Positions 1 through 7,346 are shown, counted from the first letter of the stretch. The stretch is DNA of 36,715 nucleotides from Nostoc favosum CHAB5714 (GCF_020829495.1 NZ_JAIVFQ010000069.1:1-36715), one strand, 5' to 3'. Notes: generated by a model from the letters alone, not told the origin. A program made the numbers and translations.

Positions 1-392
1 GCTTTCACCTCAGCACTTGAGGGGTAGGATTTACACCTACAAAGTCATTCAGTTTAGAGATAAAATCTCTAGGATAATCCTCCAAGACCTTTACAGGTTC
101 TAGTTTCTATCCAACAAATCACACCCAGCCGATTGAGTCCAGTCCACTGCGGATTTCCGATGATGATGCGGATGTAGCCAGATGAGTTCGACGGGATGAA
201 TTGACTGTGATCGCAGGTTTTGGGTTCAATTCAGGAAGTAGGCGATCAGGTACAGATTATGGTTATAGTGCATCTACAGTCTCGTTTGGATATCACACAA
301 ATATTTTGTATAAAAAGTTGCATAAAATAAAGAAGTGAGCTAGTTTCGTCATAACTAAAAAAATCAAGGTTATTCTTGGGTGTTTAATAAAA
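1..392. other. Left-edge region without an intact gene; possible decayed coding remnant
   Basis: I see no intact gene here. On the plus strand one frame stays open from about 78 to 338 except for a single TGA at 183-185. Its translation has protein-like stretches such as ESSPLRISDDDADVAR before the stop and GFGFNSGSRRSGTDYGYSAS after it. This could be the end of a broken gene, or chance. I do not recognise the family. Confidence 0.2.
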
Positions 393-1022
393 ATGGCAAA
401 TAAAATACTACTCAGCCTTCAAGATTTAAAGCCAGAATATCAAAAGCTTTGGAATAGCTGCGAAATCAGACCAGATAAACTGAGCAGTACTCAAAATATA
501 GTTGCGAAAATCACTGCAAATCGCCCTCGTTACGAAGCATTAGTGCAAAAAATTAATGTGCCTTGGTACTTTGTTGCAGTCATTCATAATATGGAATGTT
601 CCCTTAACTTCAGCAAACATTTGCACAACGGCGACTCGCTAAAAAAACGTACTGTCAACGAACCATCTGGTAGACCACTAGCTGACCCCATCAACGGCTG
701 GGAGGTAGGATACACTTGGGAAGAAAGCGCTATTGATGCTTTGACAATCAAAGAATTAAACCGAGTAAAAGATTGGAGTTTGCCAGCACAACTTTGGCAG
801 CTAGAGAAATACAACGGTGTTGGTTATAGACAGTACCATCCAGAAGTTCTCACACCTTACCTGTGGTCAGGGACTAACAACTACAACAAAGGCAAGTATG
901 TAGCAGATGGCAAATGGGATGCTAATGCCGTTTCTGCCCAAATTGGCGTGGCAGCTTTGTTAAAAGTTTTGCTCAAAGAAGCAAATCTTAACATCCAATC
1001 AGACGTAGCGAACAACACATGA
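393..1022 (+). CDS. Lysozyme-family-like protein (putative peptidoglycan hydrolase)
   Basis: This 209-residue protein resembles the bacterial and phage 'lysozyme family protein' group. What I see is the block around residues 66-95: an invariant-looking His-Asn-Met-Glu (HNMECS), then HLHNGDSLKKRTVNEPSGRP. A Trp/Glu/Ser/Ala helix (WEESAIDAL) and a W-x-L-E-K-Y-NGVGYR segment follow. In related proteins the Glu after His-Asn-Met is the likely catalytic acid; that assignment is inference. There is no signal peptide or membrane segment, so it would be cytoplasmic or need a holin-like partner, and none is visible beside it. The start ATG lacks a strong ribosome binding site. It stands alone, followed by a miniature element and a decayed TPR gene on the other strand. 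It may be a domesticated phage gene. Confidence 0.6.
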   Translation: MANKILLSLQDLKPEYQKLWNSCEIRPDKLSSTQNIVAKITANRPRYEALVQKINVPWYFVAVIHNMECSLNFSKHLHNGDSLKKRTVNEPSGRPLADPINGWEVGYTWEESAIDALTIKELNRVKDWSLPAQLWQLEKYNGVGYRQYHPEVLTPYLWSGTNNYNKGKYVADGKWDANAVSAQIGVAALLKVLLKEANLNIQSDVANNT

Positions 1023-1061
1023 GCGCACATCGTTGAGATGAATAAGACTGAGAATATATTA

Positions 1062-1336
1062 CTAACCAAATAAACGCCCCAAAAACCCCAATACTGCTCG
1101 GGTTTTGGTGCATAGTCATTGAAGATCCCCCTTAGTCCCCCGATAAATTGGGGGAAAATAAGCCCCCCAATTTATCGGGGGGTTGGGGGGATCGACTCAA
1201 AACCTACGCAGTATTGCCAAAAACCCTTCTTCTTATTTCTATAAATCTCTAAGTTGTTACGAATCACAGTGTTACTAGGATCGAGGTGAACAGCTATTTC
1301 TAGTTCTGCGATCGCAGTCCGTATAGATGAGTAAAA
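1062..1336 (-). pseudogene. Decayed C-terminal end of a TPR-repeat protein, split by a miniature element
   Basis: Read on the minus strand, positions 1336-1227 translate to a TPR-like helix pair (TAIAELEIAVHLDPSNTVIR) followed by NNLEIYRNKKKGFW. The reading then enters the element at 1089-1216. Beyond the element the minus strand reads GFLGRLFG and a stop at 1062-1064, a typical tail for cyanobacterial TPR proteins. Joining the two parts at the duplicated site needs a one-base shift, and the N-terminal part is absent because nadE lies immediately beyond. I therefore call it a gene remnant, not a working gene. Confidence 0.5.
1089..1216. mobile_element. 128-bp miniature element with CAATACTGC ends and a 10-bp target duplication
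   Basis: The element begins CAATACTGC and ends GCAGTATTG. The match continues inward imperfectly (GGGTTTTG against CAAAACC). Inside is a second, longer hairpin at 1124-1193 with GATCCCCC ends and perfect inner arms CGATAAATTGGGGG and CCCCCAATTTATCG. The decamer CCAAAAACCC is present on both sides, at 1079-1088 and 1217-1226, as expected for a target-site duplication. There is no coding capacity, so it would be moved in trans. Confidence 0.75.
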
Positions 1337-1366
1337 CTAGACTATTGCTGAGGTTGACAAATAGAA

Positions 1367-1393
1367 ACATCGCCCTTTGAGGTCGAGCGATGT
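1367..1393 (-). terminator. Possible terminator of nadE
   Basis: Just past the nadE stop, the minus strand can fold arms ACATCGC and GCGATGT around a 13-nt loop, followed by a short T-rich stretch (TTCTATTTG). The stem is short, so support is moderate. Confidence 0.4.
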
Positions 1394-1412
1394 CTTTACG
1401 CCTACCCACTTT

Positions 1413-3161
1413 TTACTTGATTTGCGGATGCGCGTCTTGTCCATCCCAACAGACTAAGGTAGGTGTAGCTATGCTTTTAGTCTGGTAAGCATTTTTGACA
1501 CCAACCCAGTTACTAGCAATTGGCATTCGCCAACCAGTTCCAAAGGCGCGATCGGTGATTTTTAAACCGGGGGGTGCTTGTCGTCGTTTAAATTCAGCCC
1601 GCGCTACCATTTGGATTACTCTGTCTACAATTACCGGATCGTGACCGGCTGCAATCATTTGCGCTGCTGATTGGTGATTGTGAATCAGGCGTTGCAAAAT
1701 ATCGTCCAAAATTTCGTAAGGCGGTAGAGAGTCTTGATCAACTTGACCTGGTTTGAGTTCGGCGCTGGGTGGTTTAGTCAAGACATTTTGCGGGATGATT
1801 TCATTATTGCGATTTAACCATTTGCAAAGTGAATAAACGCGGGTTTTAGGAACATCTGCAATTACTGCTAACCCGCCATTCATATCGCCGTAGAGAGTAC
1901 AGTAACCGACAGCCATCTCTGACTTGTTACCAGTAGATAGAAGGAGATAGCCAAATTTATTAGCGATCGCCATTAATAAATTACCGCGAATCCGGGATTG
2001 TATATTCTCCTCTGCCAGTCCAAACTCAGTACCCGCAAATAAATCACCTAAAGTTTGATCAAAGCCTTGCATTAACTCGCCAATTGGTAAAAGATTAGTC
2101 TTAATCCCCAAATTTTCGGCTAATGCCAAAGCATCGCTAATGGAATGCTCGGAACTGTAAGGGGAAGGCATGAGAACACCGAGGACATTTTCTTTACCAA
2201 GTGCCGCAGTTGCGATCGCAGCTACTATTGCAGAGTCAATCCCGCCACTTAAACCCAAAACTACTTTAGAAAAGCGACACTTACGAGCATAATCTCGCAC
2301 TCCTAAAACCAACGCTTGCCAAATTTCTTCATTTTCCGATTCATAGACAGGTGCTAGAGAACCTAATTGAAAATCCCGTTGCGCTTCGTCAAATTCAACT
2401 ACTACTAAATCGGTATCAAAACCACTGGCACGACACATAACTTCACCTTGACGATTCAAGGCAAAACTACGCCCATCAAAAATTAGGTCATCATTTCCCC
2501 CAACCTGATTAGCATAAATCATCGGTTGTTGAAAACGTACTGCACTATGCCTGAGCATGGTTTCTCGAAACTGCTGCTTGCCGACCGTGTAGGGGGAAGC
2601 AGACAAATTTACAATCAAATCTACACCCAAAATTGCTAAGTCAGCAATCGGATTTACTGTATAACTACGTTTGCCCCAAAAGTCCTCATCGTTCCATAAA
2701 TCTTCGCAAATAGTTACGCCAATATGAATATTATCTAAGGTGAAATAATTGGCTTGCAAACCTGGTTCAAAATAGCGACGTTCATCAAATACATCGTAAG
2801 TAGGCAAAAGTCTTTTGTGAAAAACTTGCTTGACCTTGCCATTTTCTAACAAAGCCATGCTGTTAAATAAACTTTTACCGCCAGTAATAGACGCTTCGAG
2901 GTTCTGTTCAACAGTTCCTACCAACACAGCTAAATTTGGTGGTAAATTCTGGGACAAGTTTTGTAAAGTGATACCCATCGCTTCTACAAAACTAGGATTT
3001 AGTAATAAATCCCTTGGTGGATAGCCACACAAAGAAAGTTCTGGTGTCAGCAACAAACGCGCACCACTAGATGCTGCTCGTTGTGACGCCTCCAGGATTT
3101 TTTGGGCATTTAAAAGCAAATCACCAATTGTCGGATTAATTTGAGCGATCGCAATTTTCAT
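1413..3161 (-). CDS. nadE: Glutamine-dependent NAD+ synthetase
   Basis: This enzyme amidates nicotinate adenine dinucleotide to NAD+ using ATP and ammonia taken from glutamine, the last step of NAD synthesis in the cytoplasm. The 582-residue protein has an N-terminal nitrilase-type glutaminase with the expected triad: Glu41 (TPELSLCGYPP), Lys116 (HKRLLPTYDVFDERRYF) and Cys152 (GVTICEDLW). The C-terminal synthetase domain carries the PP-loop SGGIDS at residues 305-310 and the LLSTGNKSEMAVGYCTLYGD block. The length fits the two-domain bacterial form, and the start ATG is followed directly by the conserved KIAIAQINPTIGD. It is the last gene of the leftward pncB-nadD-nrtR-nadE cluster. A 206-bp gap holding a miniature-element-like sequence separates it from nrtR, so it may have its own promoter. 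Confidence 0.95.
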   Translation of the reverse strand: MKIAIAQINPTIGDLLLNAQKILEASQRAASSGARLLLTPELSLCGYPPRDLLLNPSFVEAMGITLQNLSQNLPPNLAVLVGTVEQNLEASITGGKSLFNSMALLENGKVKQVFHKRLLPTYDVFDERRYFEPGLQANYFTLDNIHIGVTICEDLWNDEDFWGKRSYTVNPIADLAILGVDLIVNLSASPYTVGKQQFRETMLRHSAVRFQQPMIYANQVGGNDDLIFDGRSFALNRQGEVMCRASGFDTDLVVVEFDEAQRDFQLGSLAPVYESENEEIWQALVLGVRDYARKCRFSKVVLGLSGGIDSAIVAAIATAALGKENVLGVLMPSPYSSEHSISDALALAENLGIKTNLLPIGELMQGFDQTLGDLFAGTEFGLAEENIQSRIRGNLLMAIANKFGYLLLSTGNKSEMAVGYCTLYGDMNGGLAVIADVPKTRVYSLCKWLNRNNEIIPQNVLTKPPSAELKPGQVDQDSLPPYEILDDILQRLIHNHQSAAQMIAAGHDPVIVDRVIQMVARAEFKRRQAPPGLKITDRAFGTGWRMPIASNWVGVKNAYQTKSIATPTLVCWDGQDAHPQIK

Positions 3162-3220
3162 TTTGTTAGTAAACGGTTAATGATCAATGGTCATAGTTTG
3201 ATTTATTTTTGCCCAGTTAC

Positions 3221-3358
3221 GGGAGCATCCCAAATTCTGAAGATAGGAATAAGAGAATGAGGAAACGAACCGCAAAGAACGCAAAGAGCGCAAAGGTAAG
3301 AGAGTTGTAAAGGGTTTTTGCATCCGTACCATGAATTTTTGAAGAATTGGGATGCTCC
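3221..3358. mobile_element. Miniature-element-like repeat with GGGAGCATCCC ends between nrtR and nadE
   Basis: The left end GGGAGCATCCCAAATTCT is mirrored on the right by AGAATTGGGATGCTCCT, giving imperfect inverted ends of about 17 bp around a non-coding core of about 105 bp. The core contains the phrase CGCAAAGAACGCAAAG, similar to phrases seen at 9630 and 20790. I see no clear target duplication. It fills almost the whole gap between nrtR and nadE and could affect read-through. Confidence 0.55.
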
Positions 3359-3367
3359 TCCAATTGA

Positions 3368-4114
3368 TTAAATAAACACTAAAGGTTTATCTTTTAGGGG
3401 AGCAAAAGCTTCGGCATCAAACTTATACAAACTAGCTGGACGACCAGCACCTCGTGATACTTTAATTCCGGTATCGCATAAAAAACCTAACTTGAGTAGA
3501 CGCGCTCGAAAATTAGAATAATCTGAAAAATTGTCACCTAAAACTGTGGCGTATAACTGATATAAATCATTCAAGGTGAACATTTCTGGCAAGACTTCAA
3601 AAGCCACCGGGCTATACTCTAATTTATTTCTTAACCGTCTGTGTCCATACGCGAGAATTTCATTATGGTCAAAAGCTAATTGCGGCACTTCTTTTACCGG
3701 ATACCAAGCTATACCAGTCACGCGATCGGCAATCAATTCGGCTTCTTCAAATCGCACTAGGGCAAAGTAACTAACTGATAGATAACGCACACCATAACTA
3801 TCAGTTGCTTCCCGTGGATCGCGGTTCGGGCCGCCAAATGTATACAGTTGTTCTAAATAGAGATTGTTGACCTTAATTTTCTCTGCCATAATGCGATAGG
3901 CGGCATCTTCTAAAGACTCTCCTGGACGTACTAAAGTACCGGGAAGACTCCAATGATTTAAAAATGGTTCTTGCTGTCGCATTACTAGTAGAACTAACAG
4001 CCGATTTTGTACAGTATCTACAGAAAAAATTACATTATCAACACCAACCTTGAAATCGGCCAAAGGTTGTTGGTTTAACGGAGTTGGTATCTTTTTTTGT
4101 GAACGTCCTGGCAT
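3368..4114 (-). CDS. nrtR: NrtR-type NAD metabolism regulator (degenerate Nudix domain plus winged helix)
   Basis: The NrtR family uses a Nudix-like domain to sense NAD-related metabolites (ADP-ribose in studied members) and a C-terminal winged helix to bind DNA upstream of NAD genes. Here the Nudix fold spans about residues 22-160. The Nudix box at 59-82 is degenerate: the REUXEE core reads RIMAEK, and Gly residues on both sides are replaced, so hydrolysis is unlikely. Residues about 170-245 carry the FTLNDLYQLYATVLGD helix, an NFRARLLKLGFL recognition region and GRPASLYKF, as in this family. The start overlaps the nadD end by 40 bp. Its place between nadD and nadE supports the assignment. 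The likely operator is the inverted repeat at 6200-6226. A catalytic Nudix hydrolase is the less likely alternative. Confidence 0.85.
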   Translation of the reverse strand: MPGRSQKKIPTPLNQQPLADFKVGVDNVIFSVDTVQNRLLVLLVMRQQEPFLNHWSLPGTLVRPGESLEDAAYRIMAEKIKVNNLYLEQLYTFGGPNRDPREATDSYGVRYLSVSYFALVRFEEAELIADRVTGIAWYPVKEVPQLAFDHNEILAYGHRRLRNKLEYSPVAFEVLPEMFTLNDLYQLYATVLGDNFSDYSNFRARLLKLGFLCDTGIKVSRGAGRPASLYKFDAEAFAPLKDKPLVFI

Positions 4115-4674
4115 TCGTACAAATGCTCTCGATTAATATAGGCAACTACAGGGGCTGTGAGGGCTTGAGAATCTCCATGTTCGCGGTACGCTGTTGAGGA
4201 AACATCTAGACCGGTCAGACTAGCGATCGCAATCTTCCCTCCCAGCTTTTGCACTACCTCTGAACTAGATTCATCTATTGCATATCCCGGTCGCGGCACG
4301 ATCAGTAGTTGCACTTCCTGTAACAAATCTTCAATGCGATACCAACGTGGTAGTTGAGTCAGTAAATCTGAACCAATAATCAACGTCAATTCAGCATCTT
4401 CACCCCAAGTAAGCTTCGCTTTTTCTACTGTCTCCAGTGTTCTAAAGCTGCTCAATTCTTGTTCCAAAGCAATATTGTGCGGTGGCGTGTCTATATTCGC
4501 AATCAACAGTCGCAGCATTGCCGCCCGATGTTCTAAGGGTGTTTGATGAGATTTAAATGGATTATCTGCTGCCCAAACCGCTACCCAATCATAACGCTCA
4601 GACAACCAACTCAGAATTTCTTGATGTCCAGCAGTTGGTGGATCGGCACTAGTACCAAACAAAGCAACTCTCAT
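4075..4674 (-). CDS. nadD: Nicotinate-nucleotide adenylyltransferase
   Basis: This enzyme joins nicotinate mononucleotide and ATP to form nicotinate adenine dinucleotide, the step between PncB and NadE. The 199-residue protein opens with the nucleotidyltransferase signature FGTSADPPTAGH (residues 6-17; TxGH at the end). LTLIIGSDLLTQLPRWY follows in the middle, as in NadD. The C-terminal motif is VSSTAYR, matching the family's ISSTxxR. The size is normal for NadD. Its 3' end overlaps nrtR by 40 bp in another frame, which suggests translational coupling. An 81-bp gap containing AATTCGT repeats separates it from pncB, and all genes read the same way. The chemistry is clear; preference for the nicotinate over the nicotinamide nucleotide is inferred from neighbours. 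Confidence 0.9.
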   Translation of the reverse strand: MRVALFGTSADPPTAGHQEILSWLSERYDWVAVWAADNPFKSHQTPLEHRAAMLRLLIANIDTPPHNIALEQELSSFRTLETVEKAKLTWGEDAELTLIIGSDLLTQLPRWYRIEDLLQEVQLLIVPRPGYAIDESSSEVVQKLGGKIAIASLTGLDVSSTAYREHGDSQALTAPVVAYINREHLYECQDVHKKRYQLR

Positions 4675-4755
4675 AATAATTCGTAATTCGTAATACTTCG
4701 GCTACGCTCAGTACAAGTTCGTAATTCGTAATTAAGACATACTGAAAGAGTAATT
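4675..4755. repeat. AATTCGT-type short repeats between pncB and nadD
   Basis: The gap contains two clusters of TAATTCGTAATTCGTAATT-like sequence separated by a CGGCTACGCTCAGTAC phrase. These are degenerate copies of the heptameric repeats also found at 22430 and 25375-25680. No gene fits here. Confidence 0.6.
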
Positions 4756-6171
4756 TTACCTCTGTGTTCTGTGTGCCTCTGCGGTTCGTTTCTTAGTTTC
4801 TTCAGTCAACACCCGTAACCCCTCAGAAATCTCCACTTCTACAGCCACCGGATGATCCAAACGCCGTGTCTGTTGTGGCAAACTGGCAACTGAGGCGGCG
4901 GTACGCTGACGAATTGTTGCCAACGACTCCAACGGCTGCACCCGTTCACCTTCTTGCACTACCAACTGCAACAAAGGTTCTTCTTCCAAAGAAATTTCAC
5001 CTAAGAGTCCCAACCTGTCTGCTTTTACCTTACCTCTTGTATACGAGCGAAAAATCTGCTTGCGCCCTGGATAAGTAACCTTACCACTAGACTGTTTCAT
5101 CACTGGGATACCATCAATGTCTACAAGTTTATAAACTCCATTTACAGGCGAACCTGTAACTAGTCGCGTTCCCAGTCCGTAACCATCAATCTGGGCCCCA
5201 GCAGCTTTTAATCTGGCAATTTCCCACTCGTCCAAGTCGCCACTGACAAAAATTGGCACACCGGGAAGGAGCGATCGCACCTGTTTTGATAAGGTAACTA
5301 AATCTCCTGAGTCCAGTCTCACTCCTGTTAATTGTATTTCCCCGGAATTTATTTTTTCGGCCAAGCGCCCGGCAGCAGCAATGGTATCGTAAGTATCAAT
5401 CAGCAATGGCGCACCCGGAAAATATCGATGAAATGCACTGAAAGCTTGTTCTTCAGTGCCTTCTATTGCTGACAACGCCATCACCAGGGCGTGTGCCATC
5501 GTACCACTTGGCTTTTGTCCCAGTTGTAGCGCTGCTAACACATTAGAAGTGGAATCTAAACCACCTGCCAACGCCGCCCGTGCTGCCCACAATGACCCTT
5601 GCGGACTAAATGCTCGTCTTGTGCCAAATTCTAAAAGTGTTGCTTGCTCCCCCACGATATCCCGCAAGCGTGCTGCTTTTGTGGCAATTAAAGTTTGGTA
5701 ATTAATCGTATTCAGCAGGTAAGTTTCCACTAGTTGCGCTTGCCAAAGTGGTGCTTCCACCCGCAACAGTGGCTGATTGGCAAACACAGCCGTTCCTTCT
5801 GGTACTGCCCAAACATCACCCGTAAACTTTCCCTCAGCTAAAAGTGACCAAAAGCGATCGCCTGCGTGAGCAAAAATTCCTGTTGCCTGTAATGCCGCAA
5901 TTTGCGCGGAACTAAAGCGGAATTTGGCTAAATATTCCAATGCCTGCGTCAGCCCCATTGCAATTAAATAACCAAAACCCTCTGGTAATCGCCTGACAGT
6001 CAATTCAAAGCTTGCCCGTCGTTGTTCTATACCTTCGCCTGTGTAACAAGCTGCCATCGTCAACTGGTAAAGGTCGGTCAGCAAGCTGTAATCATCCACA
6101 GAAAGGTTTAGTTCCTGGTTCTGCTGGCTCTGCTGTTTATATACATAGTCCAAATCTGGCAAAGTTGTCAT
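4756..6171 (-). CDS. pncB: Nicotinate phosphoribosyltransferase
   Basis: This enzyme makes nicotinate mononucleotide from nicotinate and phosphoribosyl pyrophosphate, with ATP hydrolysis, and is the entry step for nicotinate salvage. The 471-residue protein shows the family blocks in order: LLTDLYQLTMAACY near residue 30, FELTVRRLPEGFGYLIAMGL, EFGTRRAFSPQGSLWAARAA around 181-200, and SGTMAHALV, whose His227 corresponds to the histidine phosphorylated in the family. IFVSGDLDEWEIARL and GYGLGTRLVTG complete the phosphate-binding region. It is the first gene of the NAD cluster. A perfect inverted repeat centred 42 bp upstream of the ATG is a likely NrtR operator. The last 35 residues are variable and basic. 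Confidence 0.93.
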   Translation of the reverse strand: MTTLPDLDYVYKQQSQQNQELNLSVDDYSLLTDLYQLTMAACYTGEGIEQRRASFELTVRRLPEGFGYLIAMGLTQALEYLAKFRFSSAQIAALQATGIFAHAGDRFWSLLAEGKFTGDVWAVPEGTAVFANQPLLRVEAPLWQAQLVETYLLNTINYQTLIATKAARLRDIVGEQATLLEFGTRRAFSPQGSLWAARAALAGGLDSTSNVLAALQLGQKPSGTMAHALVMALSAIEGTEEQAFSAFHRYFPGAPLLIDTYDTIAAAGRLAEKINSGEIQLTGVRLDSGDLVTLSKQVRSLLPGVPIFVSGDLDEWEIARLKAAGAQIDGYGLGTRLVTGSPVNGVYKLVDIDGIPVMKQSSGKVTYPGRKQIFRSYTRGKVKADRLGLLGEISLEEEPLLQLVVQEGERVQPLESLATIRQRTAASVASLPQQTRRLDHPVAVEVEISEGLRVLTEETKKRTAEAHRTQR

Positions 6172-6199
6172 GCAAGAGCTTCCTTACAAGATGCTTCTG

Positions 6200-6226
6200 T
6201 ATTTATGGTAAATACTACCATAAATA
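6200..6226 (-). promoter_or_regulatory. Candidate NrtR operator upstream of pncB
   Basis: Two perfect 11-bp arms, TATTTATGGTA and TACCATAAATA, face each other around the spacer AATAC. The site lies 29-55 bp before the pncB start, where a repressor would block the promoter. NrtR sites in other bacteria are AT-rich inverted repeats of about this size. Binding by this NrtR is inference. Confidence 0.65.
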
Positions 6227-6617
6227 ATGTCAACTCACCGCAAGTATATTTTCTGAGATTGCCGTATAACAGTAGATTGATAGGCAAATTAATACTAACT
6301 TCATAAAATACTTAATATTTTTTAATAGTAATAGCTAGCAATAATGCTGATTAAATAAGGCGGCTAATGAAGGGAAACAATATCCTGTCGGAGAAAGTTT
6401 GTTTTGCTATTTTCCCAACTGGGGTTGGAGAAACAACTATGTTACAATTAGAATCAAAGGGAAAAGTTTGTTTTTTGACAGGCTAAAGTATTGCGAAGTT
6501 ATCTGAATAAACATTGCATATATTCTCAATATATTGAGAATATGAGCAAGCTTGGAATATCAGTATTAGAGTATAGGTAGCACAATTAAAGCGGCTCGAA
6601 AAAAGGAGTCCAATATT
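6227..6617. other. Intergenic region between pncB and the 50-residue gene
   Basis: This 391-bp stretch holds no convincing gene apart from a possible 15-codon leader-like frame (6439-6486, MLQLESKGKVCFLTG) with a purine-rich stretch before it. The sequence GAAAGTTTGTTTT occurs twice (near 6393 and 6463). A perfect palindrome at 6520-6543 is listed separately. Confidence 0.4.
6520..6543. promoter_or_regulatory. Perfect 24-bp palindrome upstream of the 50-residue gene
   Basis: The arms ATATTCTCAATA and TATTGAGAATAT are exact reverse complements without a spacer, ending 74 bp before the start codon at 6618. It may be an operator or a cruciform/hairpin. No neighbouring regulator identifies the partner. 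Confidence 0.45.
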
Positions 6618-6770
6618 ATGGCTATTTCCCAAATCATTGCGAACATAACCCAGTATATTTCTGAAGCTGCAATGCGGATTTTTGGCCCTACTGATGATGC
6701 TTATCCTGTTATTGGCGTACAACCTTTTACAGGTGAGCCTTACGATAAGCGTACAGCCGATACTTGGTAG
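6618..6770 (+). CDS. Small 50-residue cyanobacterial protein of unknown function
   Basis: An ATG preceded by a clear ribosome binding site (AAAAGGAG, about 9 nt before) opens a 50-codon frame ending in TAG. The product starts with an amphipathic helix (MAISQIIANITQYISEAAMR). A Pro/Gly-rich tail follows, with the phrase DDAYPVIGVQPFTGEPY. I have the impression that this tail occurs in other small cyanobacterial proteins but cannot name the family. There is no signal peptide. The strong ribosome binding site, the normal codon use and the upstream 24-bp palindrome support a real gene. A longer frame on the opposite strand covers it but has no start signal or recognisable domain. Confidence 0.65.
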   Translation: MAISQIIANITQYISEAAMRIFGPTDDAYPVIGVQPFTGEPYDKRTADTW

Positions 6771-7019
6771 GTGCTGATACGACATTTGAAAACAATACAA
6801 GAGCCAAAATTCAGAATTCAGGCGAGGGCAATTAGTGGGGAATTCAGGCAAACCATATAATTGAAAAACACTAAATTATAGATTTAGCTCCGTACTTAAA
6901 CCCTTTTATTCAAAAGTAGTGGCGTATTGCAATATGCCACTATTCCAATTCCTTCTGCATTCTGGCTCCTGATGAATAGATATCTTGCAAAAATCATATA
7001 GCAATCAGAGTTGTGACTG
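6771..7019. other. Intergenic spacer, nothing recognised
   Basis: The AT-rich stretch after the 50-residue gene holds no frame with a credible start. A short inverted pair (GTGGCGTATTGCAATATGCCAC, about 6920-6941) could act as a terminator-like hairpin for the small gene. Confidence 0.35.
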
Positions 7020-7029
7020 ATATATAGGG

Positions 7030-7133
7030 CAATCCAGTTCAGTTAAGCCCCAAATCCAATGCAAGAGACGTTGCAATTGCTAGTCTCTACATACCTAAAA
7101 TCAATACCAAAAATCCTTAACCCAAGCGTATTG
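7030..7133. mobile_element. 104-bp miniature element with CAAT ends and a 10-bp target duplication, nested beside another element
   Basis: The left end reads CAATCCAGTTCAGTTAAG and the right end CTTAACCCAAGCGTATTG, so the ends pair imperfectly. The decamer ATATATAGGG is present immediately before (7020-7029) and after (7134-7143). The right end is identical to the inverted left end of the element at 15576. The duplication overlaps the left end of the next element, so this one inserted into it or at its edge. Confidence 0.7.
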
Positions 7134-7135
7134 AT

Positions 7136-7288
7136 ATATAGGGTTACTATTTGATTTTTCAAAAGACATGTAGGGTGTGTTAGACGAAAGTACGGCACCA
7201 ATTATAAGGATTTGGTGCGTTACGACGTTCCGTCTAACACACCCTACAATACCTAATTTATTTCATAAATCAAACCGGATTCCTATAT
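7136..7288. mobile_element. Inverted-repeat element with ATATAGG ends and an 18-bp inner repeat
   Basis: The outer ends ATATAGGGTTACTATTTGAT and ATCAAACCGGATTCCTATAT match imperfectly as inverted repeats. Inside them, TGTAGGGTGTGTTAGACG and its exact complement CGTCTAACACACCCTACA form a perfect 18-bp pair around a short core. There is no coding capacity. It resembles the widespread non-autonomous elements of Nostoc genomes. Confidence 0.6.
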
Positions 7289-7325
7289 GGCGGTTCTCGT
7301 TTACGTGAGGTACACCCGTAAGTAA

Positions 7326-7346
7326 GGGCACGGCAGTGCCGTGCCC
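7326..7346. repeat. GC-rich 21-bp hairpin repeat
   Basis: Arms GGGCACGGCA and TGCCGTGCCC pair perfectly around a single G. The TAAGGGCA...TGCCCCTAC context is the same as the hairpin inside the elements at 15839 and 32819, so it may be a relic of a related element. Confidence 0.5.

Noticed and set aside
6483..6851. Minus-strand 122-residue frame over the 50-residue gene
   Set aside because: It has no start signal and no domain, and overlaps a plus-strand gene with a good ribosome binding site.
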